A stretch of 64,000 nucleotides of DNA from Encephalitozoon hellem ATCC 50504 (Eukaryota; Microsporidia; Unikaryonidae): positions 124,001 through 188,000 of the forward strand of contig NC_018474.1 of the NCBI RefSeq assembly GCF_000277815.2, in the 5' to 3' direction. Shown here in pieces: positions 53,250 to 62,576 of this stretch. The notes beneath the pieces are model-generated. The model ran no database searches, was not told the origin of the DNA, and saw only the letters and a list, made by a program, of their open reading frames with translations. The position numbers and the translations under genes were made by a program. Numbering within the stretch: position 1 is the first letter of the stretch; the number at the start of each line of letters is the position of its first letter.

Positions 53250-55193
53250 TTAGTTGCTGATAGAGATCCTATCAATGAGCAGGACATCTTCAAGCTCGAC
53301 TCTCTCATCGGCCATCCTATCCAAAATGTTTTTGAGTTCATAGAGACCGATGTTCTTGGTAGACTTGGAAGATTTTTCGACCTTACAGAGCCTTACATTT
53401 ACCTCGTTTGCCCTTGCTTCCTTCTCTCCAACTACACATACAAGAGAATATCCGCTTGTTTCAGCAGTTCTTATCCTCTTGTTCAATGTATTGCCATCGT
53501 CAATCACATCAACTCTGAATCTACCAAGCACAGACCTTATTTTCTCAACGTAGTCAAGATTTCCCATGTTTACGATCGCTATCTGTCTTGGCGATATCCA
53601 AAACGGTAACCTCTTTCCAAAGCTTTCAAGAATAATGGCAATCATTCTTTCGATGCTCCCGAGGATCGCACGATGTATTATAACGGGGGTCCTGCATTGC
53701 CCATCACTGTCACGGTACTTGAGCTCAAATCTTTGAGGAAGCTGGAAGTCTAGCTGAATCGTTGCGCACTGTATTCGTCTGTCCAGAGCGTCGTGGAGCG
53801 TGATATCGATCTTGGGGCCATAGAATGCACCGTCCCCTTCATTAATCTTAAACACCATTCCACTTTCATCCATAGCCTCGGCAAGAGCCCTTTCTGCTCT
53901 GTCCCACTCTTCAATAGACCCCAAGTACTTTTCTGGCCTTGTGCTTAGTACAAGCTCAAATTTGAATCCAAAGACCCCGTAGACGAAACTCAAGAACTCA
54001 AGACACCCTTTGATTTCACTTTTGACCTGATCCCTGGTGCAGAATATGTGTGCATCGTCCTGCTGAAATCGCCTTACCCTTGTTAATCCTGTAAGAGTTC
54101 CACTAAGCTCATTTCTGTGCAAGACACCGAAGTCTGCAAACCTTAGAGGAAGGTCTCTAAAACTGTGGTCCTGGTGCTTGAACATCACACAATGCCCAGG
54201 ACAGTTCATGGGTTTCAATGCAAAGTCGTCCCCTTCAATCATGAACATGTTTTCCTTATAGTTCTGAAGATGCCCGCTTTCCTCCCAAAGCTTTGTGCAG
54301 AAAATATTTGGCGTTATAACCTCTTTGAACCCCCTTTTCCTATATTCCTCCCTCAGAAACTCAATCAACGTGTTATACATGATGGCTCCGTTGGGCAAAA
54401 AGAAGCACGACCCTGGAGAATATTTCGAAAAGAAAAAAAGATCGAGCTCGGTCCCTATCTTCCTGTGGTCTCTTTCTTTTGCCTCCTCTTTCTTCTTCAA
54501 ATACTCTTCCAGCATGTCCTTAGAGGGAAACGTGATAGCATAAATCCTCTGAAGAGACTTCAGGCTTGGGTCGTTGAGGAAATAGGCCGAGCTATTCTTA
54601 AGAACCTTTACAGCCTTGACAACACCTGTCGATCTGATATGGGGCCCCAAGCACATGTCAAAGAAGTCTCCGTTTTTGTACACAGAGCTTTCCTTGTCAA
54701 CTCCTTTCATAATGAAATGCGTTTTGCAAGGATTATCTTTGTAGGCATCAAGGAGTTCCTCTTTGCTCTTAATTACTTTCTCAAACTTATAGTTCTTCTT
54801 CATGATCCTTGTCATCTCCATTTCAATCTTTTTATAATCTCCAGACGAAATAGGCTCTTTTATGTCAACATCGTAGAAAAATCCTTCCTCAACAGGTGGC
54901 CCATGCACTAGCTTTGCGTCGGGATAAAGATTCACAAGGGCATTTCCTAGTATATGTGCAGAAGAGTGCCAAAAGATTTCTCTGGCACCGTCATCTTCAA
55001 ACGTTAGGAACTCTAACTTGCAATCCTTTAGTATCTCTGTTGACATGTCAGAGTAAACCCCGTCTATTTTACAGGATATGACGTCCTTTCTGTCTTTGCA
55101 ATGGTTACAGAGAATGTCATATGGCGTTTCCCCTTGTTTAACCTCTAGGTTCTTTCCTTCAAACTCTACCTTCAACTTAATCTCATCATACAT
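53250..55193 (-). CDS. Threonyl-tRNA synthetase
   Basis: A 647-residue class II synthetase. The TGS domain (1-65) and the editing/SAD domain lead to the catalytic core, with KPMNCPGHCVMF, motif 2 TRVRRFQQDDAHIFC and motif 3 near RAILGSIERMIAI. A C-terminal anticodon-binding domain follows (FWISPRQIAIV). It charges tRNA-Thr in the cytosol. Zinc-site residues (Cys in NCPGHC and later His) are present. The start is preceded by TTACCCCTAGAA. It converges with the plus-strand secreted trio. Confidence 0.97.
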   Translation of the reverse strand: MYDEIKLKVEFEGKNLEVKQGETPYDILCNHCKDRKDVISCKIDGVYSDMSTEILKDCKLEFLTFEDDGAREIFWHSSAHILGNALVNLYPDAKLVHGPPVEEGFFYDVDIKEPISSGDYKKIEMEMTRIMKKNYKFEKVIKSKEELLDAYKDNPCKTHFIMKGVDKESSVYKNGDFFDMCLGPHIRSTGVVKAVKVLKNSSAYFLNDPSLKSLQRIYAITFPSKDMLEEYLKKKEEAKERDHRKIGTELDLFFFSKYSPGSCFFLPNGAIMYNTLIEFLREEYRKRGFKEVITPNIFCTKLWEESGHLQNYKENMFMIEGDDFALKPMNCPGHCVMFKHQDHSFRDLPLRFADFGVLHRNELSGTLTGLTRVRRFQQDDAHIFCTRDQVKSEIKGCLEFLSFVYGVFGFKFELVLSTRPEKYLGSIEEWDRAERALAEAMDESGMVFKINEGDGAFYGPKIDITLHDALDRRIQCATIQLDFQLPQRFELKYRDSDGQCRTPVIIHRAILGSIERMIAIILESFGKRLPFWISPRQIAIVNMGNLDYVEKIRSVLGRFRVDVIDDGNTLNKRIRTAETSGYSLVCVVGEKEARANEVNVRLCKVEKSSKSTKNIGLYELKNILDRMADERVELEDVLLIDRISISN

Positions 55194-55221
55194 TTCTAGG
55201 GGTAAGTAGATATCACAAAAA

Positions 55222-56409
55222 TCAATTATTCATGAGGCTTTCACTTCCGTTCTTTCCCTCTTGGATCCTTTCCACCCCCTCTATTAAAAGACATTCAAGA
55301 GCTCTTCCCATAACCTTTGGGATCTCGTGCTGAATCCTCCTTGCCATGAACTTAATGCCCCTGTAGAGAGGAACTGCCTGTTCTAAAGGCCCTTCCCTAA
55401 TAATCTTCCTAAAAGAAAAAGCTAAGATGATTTTCTGTCTTAAACAAAGACTTCCATCAAAGAAGTCGTTCATGACATCGTCAATGAGGAACTTATAAGA
55501 CCTCTGAATAAGAGAAGAAACAGCATCAACTTTGTGCTCTTCACGTCCGTCGTAATTCATTAGAACTTTAAATGCTTCTTTACTTTTATGTTTAAGCATT
55601 CTTTCGGTCGCATTTTCGACCAAGTTAGGAAACCATCTGAAGCAAGCCTCAATCTTCTCAGTCTCCCTCTCATCTTCAATGAGTTTAACGGCTTCTTGAA
55701 AATACTTCGGCCTCCAGCTAGTTTCAAGTATCCCGAGATCGTTTTCCACTTTTCTATAACACTTAAAAACATCGTTTGGATTCTCAAAGTTCTTTTTTGT
55801 GTCTTTTTTCAACACATGCTCCGGTATGTCTTCAATCATTCTCTGTGCTTCGTTCATAGATTCTATATCAAATTCGTTTGTATTTAGCAAGACACTTGCA
55901 ACAATAGCTCCATGTTCATAGTATTTTCTGCGCCCATCACTGAAATGATGCGCAATTCCGGACATGAGGACTTTCACCTCGTCAGAATCTATGTCATGGG
56001 TTCTCAATGCCAACACGATGCATTTTGTGAAAAAAAAGTCGTCTTCCTCGCCAATGCTGACAGACAAAAAAACTGTCGACAATGTTTTGAATAGAATCTT
56101 GCTGCTACTCATCGCTTTTATGATGTCATAAGATATTTCGGAGCGCTGTTCAATGCAGTAACTCATTAGACATTCTTCCTCGAATTTGTCGTTTTTAATC
56201 ATCTTTTTCTTCTTTTCGTAGAGAAGTACTTGCGACGATATGTCTAGATCATCGTAGAAATCTAGAAACTCCGGATGCTTTTTCGTCGGGTTTCTTCTGA
56301 GATACAGCCCAATAAAGCCTGTAATGTCCGGGCATCTTGCAAGAATATCCTTAATGGACGATGTGTGCCTCTCAGCCTCCTTAACTTCTCTCCTTAAGAT
56401 GTTCTCCAT
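55222..56409 (-). CDS. Tel2/TELO2-like protein
   Basis: About 395 residues from the ATG at 56409, directly after ATCCCC; an ATG five codons upstream (56424) is also possible. The region SWRPKYFQEAVKLIEDERE, then IEACFRWFPNLVENATE and DDVMNDFFDGSLCLRQKIIL, follows the Tel2 conserved region (RPxYLxD...L; A-PxLI; F-x-G-xYSLQQR). Tel2 in the TTT complex stabilises PIKK kinases (TOR, ATM, ATR). It is much shorter than fungal Tel2, so only part of the solenoid remains. Confidence is moderate. Confidence 0.6.
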   Translation of the reverse strand: MENILRREVKEAERHTSSIKDILARCPDITGFIGLYLRRNPTKKHPEFLDFYDDLDISSQVLLYEKKKKMIKNDKFEEECLMSYCIEQRSEISYDIIKAMSSSKILFKTLSTVFLSVSIGEEDDFFFTKCIVLALRTHDIDSDEVKVLMSGIAHHFSDGRRKYYEHGAIVASVLLNTNEFDIESMNEAQRMIEDIPEHVLKKDTKKNFENPNDVFKCYRKVENDLGILETSWRPKYFQEAVKLIEDERETEKIEACFRWFPNLVENATERMLKHKSKEAFKVLMNYDGREEHKVDAVSSLIQRSYKFLIDDVMNDFFDGSLCLRQKIILAFSFRKIIREGPLEQAVPLYRGIKFMARRIQHEIPKVMGRALECLLIEGVERIQEGKNGSESLMNN

Positions 56410-56488
56410 GGGGATGGACTCCATTTATAATATCAAGGCTATTTATTAGTTCCAATAAACCGGAGTGTACTCAAGGTATACGTCCTCT

Positions 56489-59341
56489 TTAAACTACAGA
56501 TTGTGGCGACATCTCCTTTTGGGTTCTAGTAACAGTGCTGAGGGATGAGACCTCTATATCATTTACTAGTGGCGCCAGCTTTTCAACAATATCGTCTATA
56601 ACCGTGTCTTCTGAGACTAATAGACTTTCATCTGGGATCTTTTTTTCCTTTAACTTATCCACAATCTTATCAATACTCTGTTCTTTGCTTTCTTCAGGGC
56701 TCATTGTTCGTGGATATACCGAAGAGGTCGATAGGTTAGAGTATGATGTAGAGGACTTCTCTTGTGCGTCTAATGACGAAGATGGCCTTTGTGAAATAGA
56801 GGCATTTATGCTTGCTGTTGAGAAAAGAGATTCGGTGCTGTTTGCCATTGTCTTAGCAGGTGTGCTGCTTCCATCGTGAATAGACGACCTCGATATAGTA
56901 GGAGATATGGACTCAGAGTTGGAGGTACTTTCTTTTAAGACAATTCTTTGATCCTGTATATCTCTAAGCTTCAATAACTTACCTCCTATCTGAACAACTT
57001 TATCAGTGAATTCATTCAACTTTCTCTCGATATTCTTCACACGCTCTTCAACAATAGAGCTTACAGCACTAAGATGCATGCTACTATCAAAGTCCCTTAT
57101 TACCGTAGTTCTAACAACATCTGTTATGGTTCTGTGTCTTGTGCCCTTTCCACCGTCCGCAGTTTCAGAATGTGCCCCACTCATATCATTTTTTGTGTCA
57201 AGGAAGCTTGCAACAGTTGGGTGCTGCAAGTCTTTAAATCTTCTCTCCTTTCTAAGCTGCCTTTCCAGGTCAAGCTCTTTCCTACCTGTGGGCTCTTTAA
57301 GGAATGAAACTATAGGGGAAAGGGAATGCTGCTCAGGCTCTCTGTCATTTGAAGATTCAAAGTCCCCTAGAACTGGAGACATGGCTTCGTAAGATTCACT
57401 GTTGTTTGTATTATCGTCTTCTAAACCTTTCCATAGCCCATCTCCCTTATAGGCCAATGATGAAACCTCTTCTATAATGTCTTCTCTGCTTCGAGTTTTA
57501 GTCTTGTTGGCATCAGCAACGTCGTGTGTTCTATCCTTCCATCTACCGTCTAAGCTTGATTCTATGCTGTAGGGCATGAGTCTTGACTTAGATCGCCTCT
57601 CTTCCTTCAAGCGGGATGCGATACTCTTTTCATAAATAGCCCCGTCTCTATACAGTTCATATATTTTCTTCAATGATTCAAGAGCACTATCCTCGTCTCT
57701 TTCTTTTCTTCTGGTAGACATCAAAATTTCGATAAGATTCTTATATCGTTCTTCGTTTGCCACAATTTTCTGATATATATTGTCCAGTTTCTTTTCATAG
57801 CTTTCATAAGATGGCTCTAACCCCTCTTTAGATTTAGGATCCAATGGCGTAGGAAGGTAGGGGCTTTTTATCTCTAAAGGATGGATAATAGAAACAGCAG
57901 ATGTATGGCCTTTGGTCCTTGAGGCTATTTTTGTGACCGTGGTTGTAATCTCCTTGATCACAGTGCTATTGCCAGGAAGTGCCCTTCTGCTCTCAGAAAT
58001 AGTGGTACTATTTTTTAGCATGTCAAAAATGCTTCTTATGAGTTCTCTGGTGTGTTCATCGTAATACGAATTGTTTGTCTCTTTTGTGGGAAGCATTGCT
58101 GACGAGGATTTACACGTAGAAGTTGTGCGAATCCTCTCAACAGTAGTTGTTATTGTTCGTAGCGCAGCGGACACTCTAGAGCTTTGTGATGTCTCACTGG
58201 ACATTGAGCTTGCACTTCTTGTACTGTTCTGTGCCGGTATATTAAGGAGACTCTTAATTTTTTCAAGAATCTGAATGTCTATCAAAGTGTTGGCCATCCC
58301 GTCAGCCATGGGTTTTCTAGAACTTCTGCTCTGCACTGATGATGTGATATCAGGCTCTTGGTCCTCAAAGTTTGCACTATTTCTGTTACTATCAGAGTTT
58401 CCTACAAACACGGTTTTTAGAATAGTCTTCACAGTATCGTCAGATCTTTTGCGAGGAGACCCTTTTTGCCTTGTAACAGTTCTAGTTGTCAATATGGTTT
58501 GTGTTTCTGTTTTCCTTACTGGCTCGTTATGCTCTTGCTTCTCAACCTTGGCTGTGGTTGTAGTAGTTGTTATGCTAGTTGTTTTCAGAGTGATTATAGA
58601 AACAGAGCCTATGGAGTCCCTTTTAGATGCATTAAGCCCTTCCTCAGAAGCGGGCTCGAAGGTTTCCTTAATGAATATCGGTATCATGTTGTTTCTCTCT
58701 AGAATTATAGGTTCCGAATGGTCGATAGGTATTCTTGATGGAGCACTTGAGAAAAAAGAGGTATTGTCCATAGCATCCACGTGCGGAGTGGAATATTCAA
58801 CTGGGCTTTTTGTGCAGATTCCTTCTATTCTAGGATTGTTGAGAACATATTCATAAAGAATTTTCATATCATCGTTTATACTCGGTTGCTCTTTTGCTCC
58901 ACGAATCCTATTAGCTTGACTGTACAGGTCACAAATTTTATACGAAGATCCGTTATAAAAAATGGTATTGCTGTCAGAATCAGAAATCCTTATTGACGGC
59001 TTTCTTGCTGTGATATCGTCATTTCTAAGAGTTTGGGCATTGCTATTTCTTTCAATGTTCTTTTCTATGAACCTAATAAAAGGCCTTTCTTCTTGTTGTA
59101 AAATCTTTCTGATGGTCACCACAGACGGCTTTTTCGTTTCCAGAGTCCCTATAGCTCTAGAGATTCTGTTTCCAGGCACATATGCCTTTAGACAGGAGTC
59201 TTTACACCTTTGATCATCAATTCTGCAGTTGCAGAGCATCTCCTTCGCAGTGTTACCTTCGTTAGCTTGTAGCTTTACGATCTGGGCAGTTACGTATATA
59301 CCCAAAAAAAGGAATATGACAGACAGCTGAATGCCAAGCAT
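56489..59341 (-). CDS. Large secreted Ser/Thr-rich protein with N-terminal Cys motif
   Basis: A 950-residue protein with a signal peptide (QLSVIFLFLGIYVTAQ). Soon after is C37-x-C39-x6-C46-x3-C50, similar to the C-terminal clusters of the genes at 47839 and 52252. Thr-rich stretches (for example SIITLKTTSITTTTTTAK, TETQTILTTRTVTRQKG) recall the Thr/Val zone of the 851-residue protein. Other parts are Ser-rich, with short charged helices (about 540-600). No membrane anchor is seen. Likely a spore wall, polar tube or secreted surface protein; unnamed as far as I can tell. Confidence 0.8.
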   Translation of the reverse strand: MLGIQLSVIFLFLGIYVTAQIVKLQANEGNTAKEMLCNCRIDDQRCKDSCLKAYVPGNRISRAIGTLETKKPSVVTIRKILQQEERPFIRFIEKNIERNSNAQTLRNDDITARKPSIRISDSDSNTIFYNGSSYKICDLYSQANRIRGAKEQPSINDDMKILYEYVLNNPRIEGICTKSPVEYSTPHVDAMDNTSFFSSAPSRIPIDHSEPIILERNNMIPIFIKETFEPASEEGLNASKRDSIGSVSIITLKTTSITTTTTTAKVEKQEHNEPVRKTETQTILTTRTVTRQKGSPRKRSDDTVKTILKTVFVGNSDSNRNSANFEDQEPDITSSVQSRSSRKPMADGMANTLIDIQILEKIKSLLNIPAQNSTRSASSMSSETSQSSRVSAALRTITTTVERIRTTSTCKSSSAMLPTKETNNSYYDEHTRELIRSIFDMLKNSTTISESRRALPGNSTVIKEITTTVTKIASRTKGHTSAVSIIHPLEIKSPYLPTPLDPKSKEGLEPSYESYEKKLDNIYQKIVANEERYKNLIEILMSTRRKERDEDSALESLKKIYELYRDGAIYEKSIASRLKEERRSKSRLMPYSIESSLDGRWKDRTHDVADANKTKTRSREDIIEEVSSLAYKGDGLWKGLEDDNTNNSESYEAMSPVLGDFESSNDREPEQHSLSPIVSFLKEPTGRKELDLERQLRKERRFKDLQHPTVASFLDTKNDMSGAHSETADGGKGTRHRTITDVVRTTVIRDFDSSMHLSAVSSIVEERVKNIERKLNEFTDKVVQIGGKLLKLRDIQDQRIVLKESTSNSESISPTISRSSIHDGSSTPAKTMANSTESLFSTASINASISQRPSSSLDAQEKSSTSYSNLSTSSVYPRTMSPEESKEQSIDKIVDKLKEKKIPDESLLVSEDTVIDDIVEKLAPLVNDIEVSSLSTVTRTQKEMSPQSVV

Positions 59342-59386
59342 ATAACTTTTGTTTACTCTATTTTTTCTATAGTTTTATTTTGTTTC

Positions 59387-59512
59387 ATGTGTAAAGAACT
59401 CAGACCAGAAATGAAGCATTGGAAAGAAGATAGAGGAGTATCTAGTAAAATGCCCAGATCTTCAGTTCTAGTTTTTTGTATCTGTACTGCACTTTTCTGG
59501 TTCACACTCTAA
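59387..59512 (+). CDS. 41-residue tail-anchored microprotein, possible Sec61-beta
   Basis: ATG at 59387, stop at 59510-59512. A short basic/polar head (with KHWKEDRGVSSKMPRS) is followed by one hydrophobic C-terminal span (SVLVFCICTALFWFTL). The order aromatic, acidic pair, Gly, Lys, Pro, then VLV in the membrane span resembles the conserved tail of Sec61-beta/Sbh1, the small subunit of the ER translocon. Sec61-beta normally has 80-100 residues, so this would be extremely reduced. It sits in the 246-bp gap upstream of the lectin gene. Tentative. Confidence 0.4.
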   Translation: MCKELRPEMKHWKEDRGVSSKMPRSSVLVFCICTALFWFTL

Positions 59513-59587
59513 GATCAGAGTATGTAAATAAAGTAAAACATTGTTTTAGATTATCTATAAAAGCTCATGAGTATTTATTTATATAAT

Positions 59588-60811
59588 ATGAGATACATAT
59601 TACCTCTTCTTTTTAGCTATGTTTTTTCATCAGAAGCCATAGATGTCTCTTCTAGTCATAAAAAAGGGGTAATAGAAAAGGCCAATGCCGAGATAGCATA
59701 TCACCCTGGAGGAAGTAACGAGAAGGTCGGTGTAAAGGGAACACATGTTGAGGCAGATGGGTTGTCTCTTCGAAGGCACACTGACGAGGGAGGGCTTGTC
59801 GTATTTTTGGAGCCAAATCCCTATGACGAATGGAGCTTTTCCTATACCTTTACCAATGCAAAACTTCGATTCCCCCACATAGGCGGTGTATATCTATGGT
59901 ATACCTCTGATATCCAGGATCAGGGCCTTTATAGGGGAGGCCACGACATGTTTGAGGGGATCATGGCAGGGCTTGAGTTTAGAGGGTCGCAACCAGAGAT
60001 AGTTATGGCGATAAACGATGGAAAAACCAATCTTGTTGGATCTGAGGAAATGACACTATATAGGGATACAATAAATCCAGAACGCCTCAAGGGAGTAAAG
60101 GACATCACAGTTAAGGTAATATCTACCGAGAAGAACTTCAAGGTCGAGCTATATGACGGCGATAGGCTCCTCTATGACAGTTTTAGGTACTATCGTAAGG
60201 GAACATTAGCAGGCATAGGATCCGGGAAGTACTTCAACATTACGTCGTTCTATGATAAAGCACCTTCGGACAGTGTCTACAAACTTAAGGAGGCACAACT
60301 ATTCCAAAGAACAGAGACAAGCGAGTATGAAGTCCACAGTGTCCATGCACCACCAGTGGATAAAACACCAAGATCTCCAGACGGAATTTTGCATGAAGAC
60401 GAAGAAATAAGGCATCTTATTTCAAAGATAGAATATCTGAACGAGTATCTCCATCTAGTTGTCGGAGAGCCACACAAATCATCGTTTGATAAGGTTGTGT
60501 ATGTCCTTTCTGAGCAGCTCAAGACACGTATGAAGAGCATTGAAGACATAGTTTCGTCAGCAAAAAACAACGGAGGTTCAGAGATGAAGTTCATGAGTTT
60601 GAATGAAAAGATGAATGGAATCGACATAAAGCTTCAAAGAATCCAGAAGTCGTTTGCAGATTTAGATCATGTAGTGAATTCTCTCAAGAAAGATTACAGT
60701 CGTAGCTCCAACATTCTAGTTTACATTGTTGTAGGTATTGGTGTTGCGGGATTTGGACTGGTAGCAATGAAGGAGTACCAGGCCCTAAAGCTTAGGCAAA
60801 AGGCCCTCTAA
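59588..60811 (+). CDS. L-type (legume-like) lectin, ERGIC-53/Emp47 class
   Basis: About 407 residues from the ATG at 59588 (MRYILPLLFSYVFSS signal peptide); an ATG at 59567 adds seven residues. The lectin domain (about 40-235) contains GLVVFLEPNPYDEWSF, GGVYLWYTSD and HDMFEGIMAGLEF, typical of the cargo-receptor group. A coiled-coil stalk follows (290-370), then one transmembrane helix (ILVYIVVGIGVAGFGLV) and a short tail (MKEYQALKLRQKAL). The tail lacks the di-lysine KKxx ER-return signal. It probably ferries glycoproteins from ER to Golgi. Its location beside secreted-protein genes is notable but may be chance. Confidence 0.85.
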   Translation: MRYILPLLFSYVFSSEAIDVSSSHKKGVIEKANAEIAYHPGGSNEKVGVKGTHVEADGLSLRRHTDEGGLVVFLEPNPYDEWSFSYTFTNAKLRFPHIGGVYLWYTSDIQDQGLYRGGHDMFEGIMAGLEFRGSQPEIVMAINDGKTNLVGSEEMTLYRDTINPERLKGVKDITVKVISTEKNFKVELYDGDRLLYDSFRYYRKGTLAGIGSGKYFNITSFYDKAPSDSVYKLKEAQLFQRTETSEYEVHSVHAPPVDKTPRSPDGILHEDEEIRHLISKIEYLNEYLHLVVGEPHKSSFDKVVYVLSEQLKTRMKSIEDIVSSAKNNGGSEMKFMSLNEKMNGIDIKLQRIQKSFADLDHVVNSLKKDYSRSSNILVYIVVGIGVAGFGLVAMKEYQALKLRQKAL

Positions 60812-60871
60812 GAAATAAAAATCTTGGCCATTCTGGACGCTTGTATTAAAATAACCGTCAATTTTATCCTG

Positions 60872-61894
60872 ATGAAGAAGTTTTGGGAAGAGATATCGAG
60901 GCCATATTTTGCAGTTGCACCTATGGTTGGAAACTCTGAAGAGGCCTGGCGTAGACTGTCGAAAAGATATGGAGCAAATATATTTTATACAGAAATGGTA
61001 CACTGTGAATCGTTTTTACGTGGATCCAGAAACCCTGTGAGAAATCAATGGTATACAACATCCCCAGAAGATAGACCTCTAGTAATCCAGATATGCGGAA
61101 ACTCCCCTGAGGTCATGCTGGAGGCAGCCTTGATAATGCAGGATCATTGTGATGCAATTGACATCAACTTTGGATGCCCACAAAGGGTAGCTAGAAAGGG
61201 AAATTATGGGGCATATCTACAAGAAAACTGGGGTTTGACGGAAAAAATAGTGAAGGTGCTATCTACTAATCTTAGCGTTCCTGTATTCTGCAAGATAAGA
61301 GTTTTTAAGTCGATAGAGAAAACCGTAGAATATGCAAAGATGATAGAAAGAGCAGGTTGTTCTTTTTTAGCTGTCCACGGTAGAACAAGAGATCAAAAAG
61401 GAGAATCAATGGGGCTTGCAAGCTGGGATCACATCAGGGCAGTCAAAGAAGCCTTAACCATTCCTGTTCTTTCAAATGGAAATATAATGGTCCATGACGA
61501 CATCTGGAGGTGCTTGGAGTACACGAAGTGCGATGGAGTAATGGTCGGGGAGTCCCATCTTTACAACCCTCTTATATTCACAGGAGAGAATAAGCCTTGC
61601 CTGGAAATAATTGGAGAATATTTAGATATATGCATGAAATTTCCAGGAAGTGCAGATGTAGGGCATGTAAAATCTCACATATTCAAATTGTTGTATAACT
61701 ATTTCCTCGTAAACCCAGGCAAGCGGCCTGCTGTTGACTCTTGTAATACCATAGAAAGGTTTCATGAGCTTTATTTGGATCTTGTGGAAGAAATGAGATA
61801 TACAGCAAGCAAAGAAGGAAATTCCGTGACCTATAGAATGAGGCCTCGGCCTATCTCTAATATAACTATAGATGGTGACAGCAAAGGGAGGTGA
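60872..61894 (+). CDS. tRNA-dihydrouridine synthase, Dus1 type
   Basis: 340 residues from the ATG at 60872 (after TTTATCCTG; the longer frame opens at TTG). Features are FAVAPMVGNSEEAWR, FYTEMVHCESF, DINFGCPQRVARKGNYGAYL with the catalytic Cys, and HGRTRDQKG ... NGNI, the eukaryotic Dus1 pattern for U16/U17. It is FMN-dependent. With the DusA-type enzyme at 10486 this gives two distinct Dus classes in one window. Length is shorter than yeast Dus1 (423) because the C-terminal extension is reduced. Confidence 0.93.
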   Translation: MKKFWEEISRPYFAVAPMVGNSEEAWRRLSKRYGANIFYTEMVHCESFLRGSRNPVRNQWYTTSPEDRPLVIQICGNSPEVMLEAALIMQDHCDAIDINFGCPQRVARKGNYGAYLQENWGLTEKIVKVLSTNLSVPVFCKIRVFKSIEKTVEYAKMIERAGCSFLAVHGRTRDQKGESMGLASWDHIRAVKEALTIPVLSNGNIMVHDDIWRCLEYTKCDGVMVGESHLYNPLIFTGENKPCLEIIGEYLDICMKFPGSADVGHVKSHIFKLLYNYFLVNPGKRPAVDSCNTIERFHELYLDLVEEMRYTASKEGNSVTYRMRPRPISNITIDGDSKGR

Positions 61895-61928
61895 AAAATA
61901 TATCTCTTTATAGAAGCCCCTCAACCCA

Positions 61929-62513
61929 ATGGCTGAGAAAGATATTCAAAGTCTAATAGAGGAAGAGAAGGCTATCAGAAGGGATCTAGAGGTTTGTGAA
62001 GAAACCTTAGAGAACATTGGTGCGTTAGCTATCCGCATACAGTCATTTTCAAGGTCTGTATCCTGTCTAGACCCCGAAGATCCTGAGACCGAAATGCTGT
62101 CTAAGCAAGCTGATTTGTTTAATAAGTCTATCTCGAGGCTTGGCAGCCGGAGGTCGAAGAGGAGAAATGCAATAAGGGAGGAGATGGCTAAGTCTAAAGC
62201 AAGCACAGAAAAGGAGTACATGGAGAATACAAGCATACCACAGCCTATTAGCGATGATGACTTCTTTTCCTCCAGTACGAAGAGGATAAACGATGTGCTG
62301 ATGAATGCCATGGATGCATTTGAAACGGTCAAAAGGCAGAATGTATATATAAACAGAACGAGTGAAAGAATAAGGGCTGGATTGAGCCGCATAGGCCTCA
62401 GCAAGCAGCTTATTGACCAGATTGACAAAAGGTATTTATCAGACAGAGTACTTTTCATGGGAGGAATTGTTTTACTTGTTATCATGTTCTTTCTTCTTAG
62501 GTTTTTTTTATAA
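61929..62513 (+). CDS. Qb-SNARE, Bos1/membrin-like
   Basis: A 194-residue protein. The N-terminal helices (LIEEEKAIRRDLEVCEETL ...) precede the SNARE motif (about 110-170: STKRINDVLMNAMDAFETV, then KRQNVYINR with the zero-layer Gln, then RIRAGLSRIGLSKQLIDQ). A C-terminal transmembrane anchor follows (LFMGGIVLLVIMFFLLRFFL). The sequence just before the anchor (IDKRYLSDR) parallels the IEKRxxxDK of Bos1/GOSR2. It acts in ER-to-Golgi fusion. The ATG follows CAACCCA. Start, length and topology are all typical. Confidence 0.78.
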   Translation: MAEKDIQSLIEEEKAIRRDLEVCEETLENIGALAIRIQSFSRSVSCLDPEDPETEMLSKQADLFNKSISRLGSRRSKRRNAIREEMAKSKASTEKEYMENTSIPQPISDDDFFSSSTKRINDVLMNAMDAFETVKRQNVYINRTSERIRAGLSRIGLSKQLIDQIDKRYLSDRVLFMGGIVLLVIMFFLLRFFL

Positions 62514-62576
62514 AGTCTCTCTTTGAAGTCATAATAGGGCCTAAAGATTAAATCTCTATCAGTTCTATTTCTAGAT

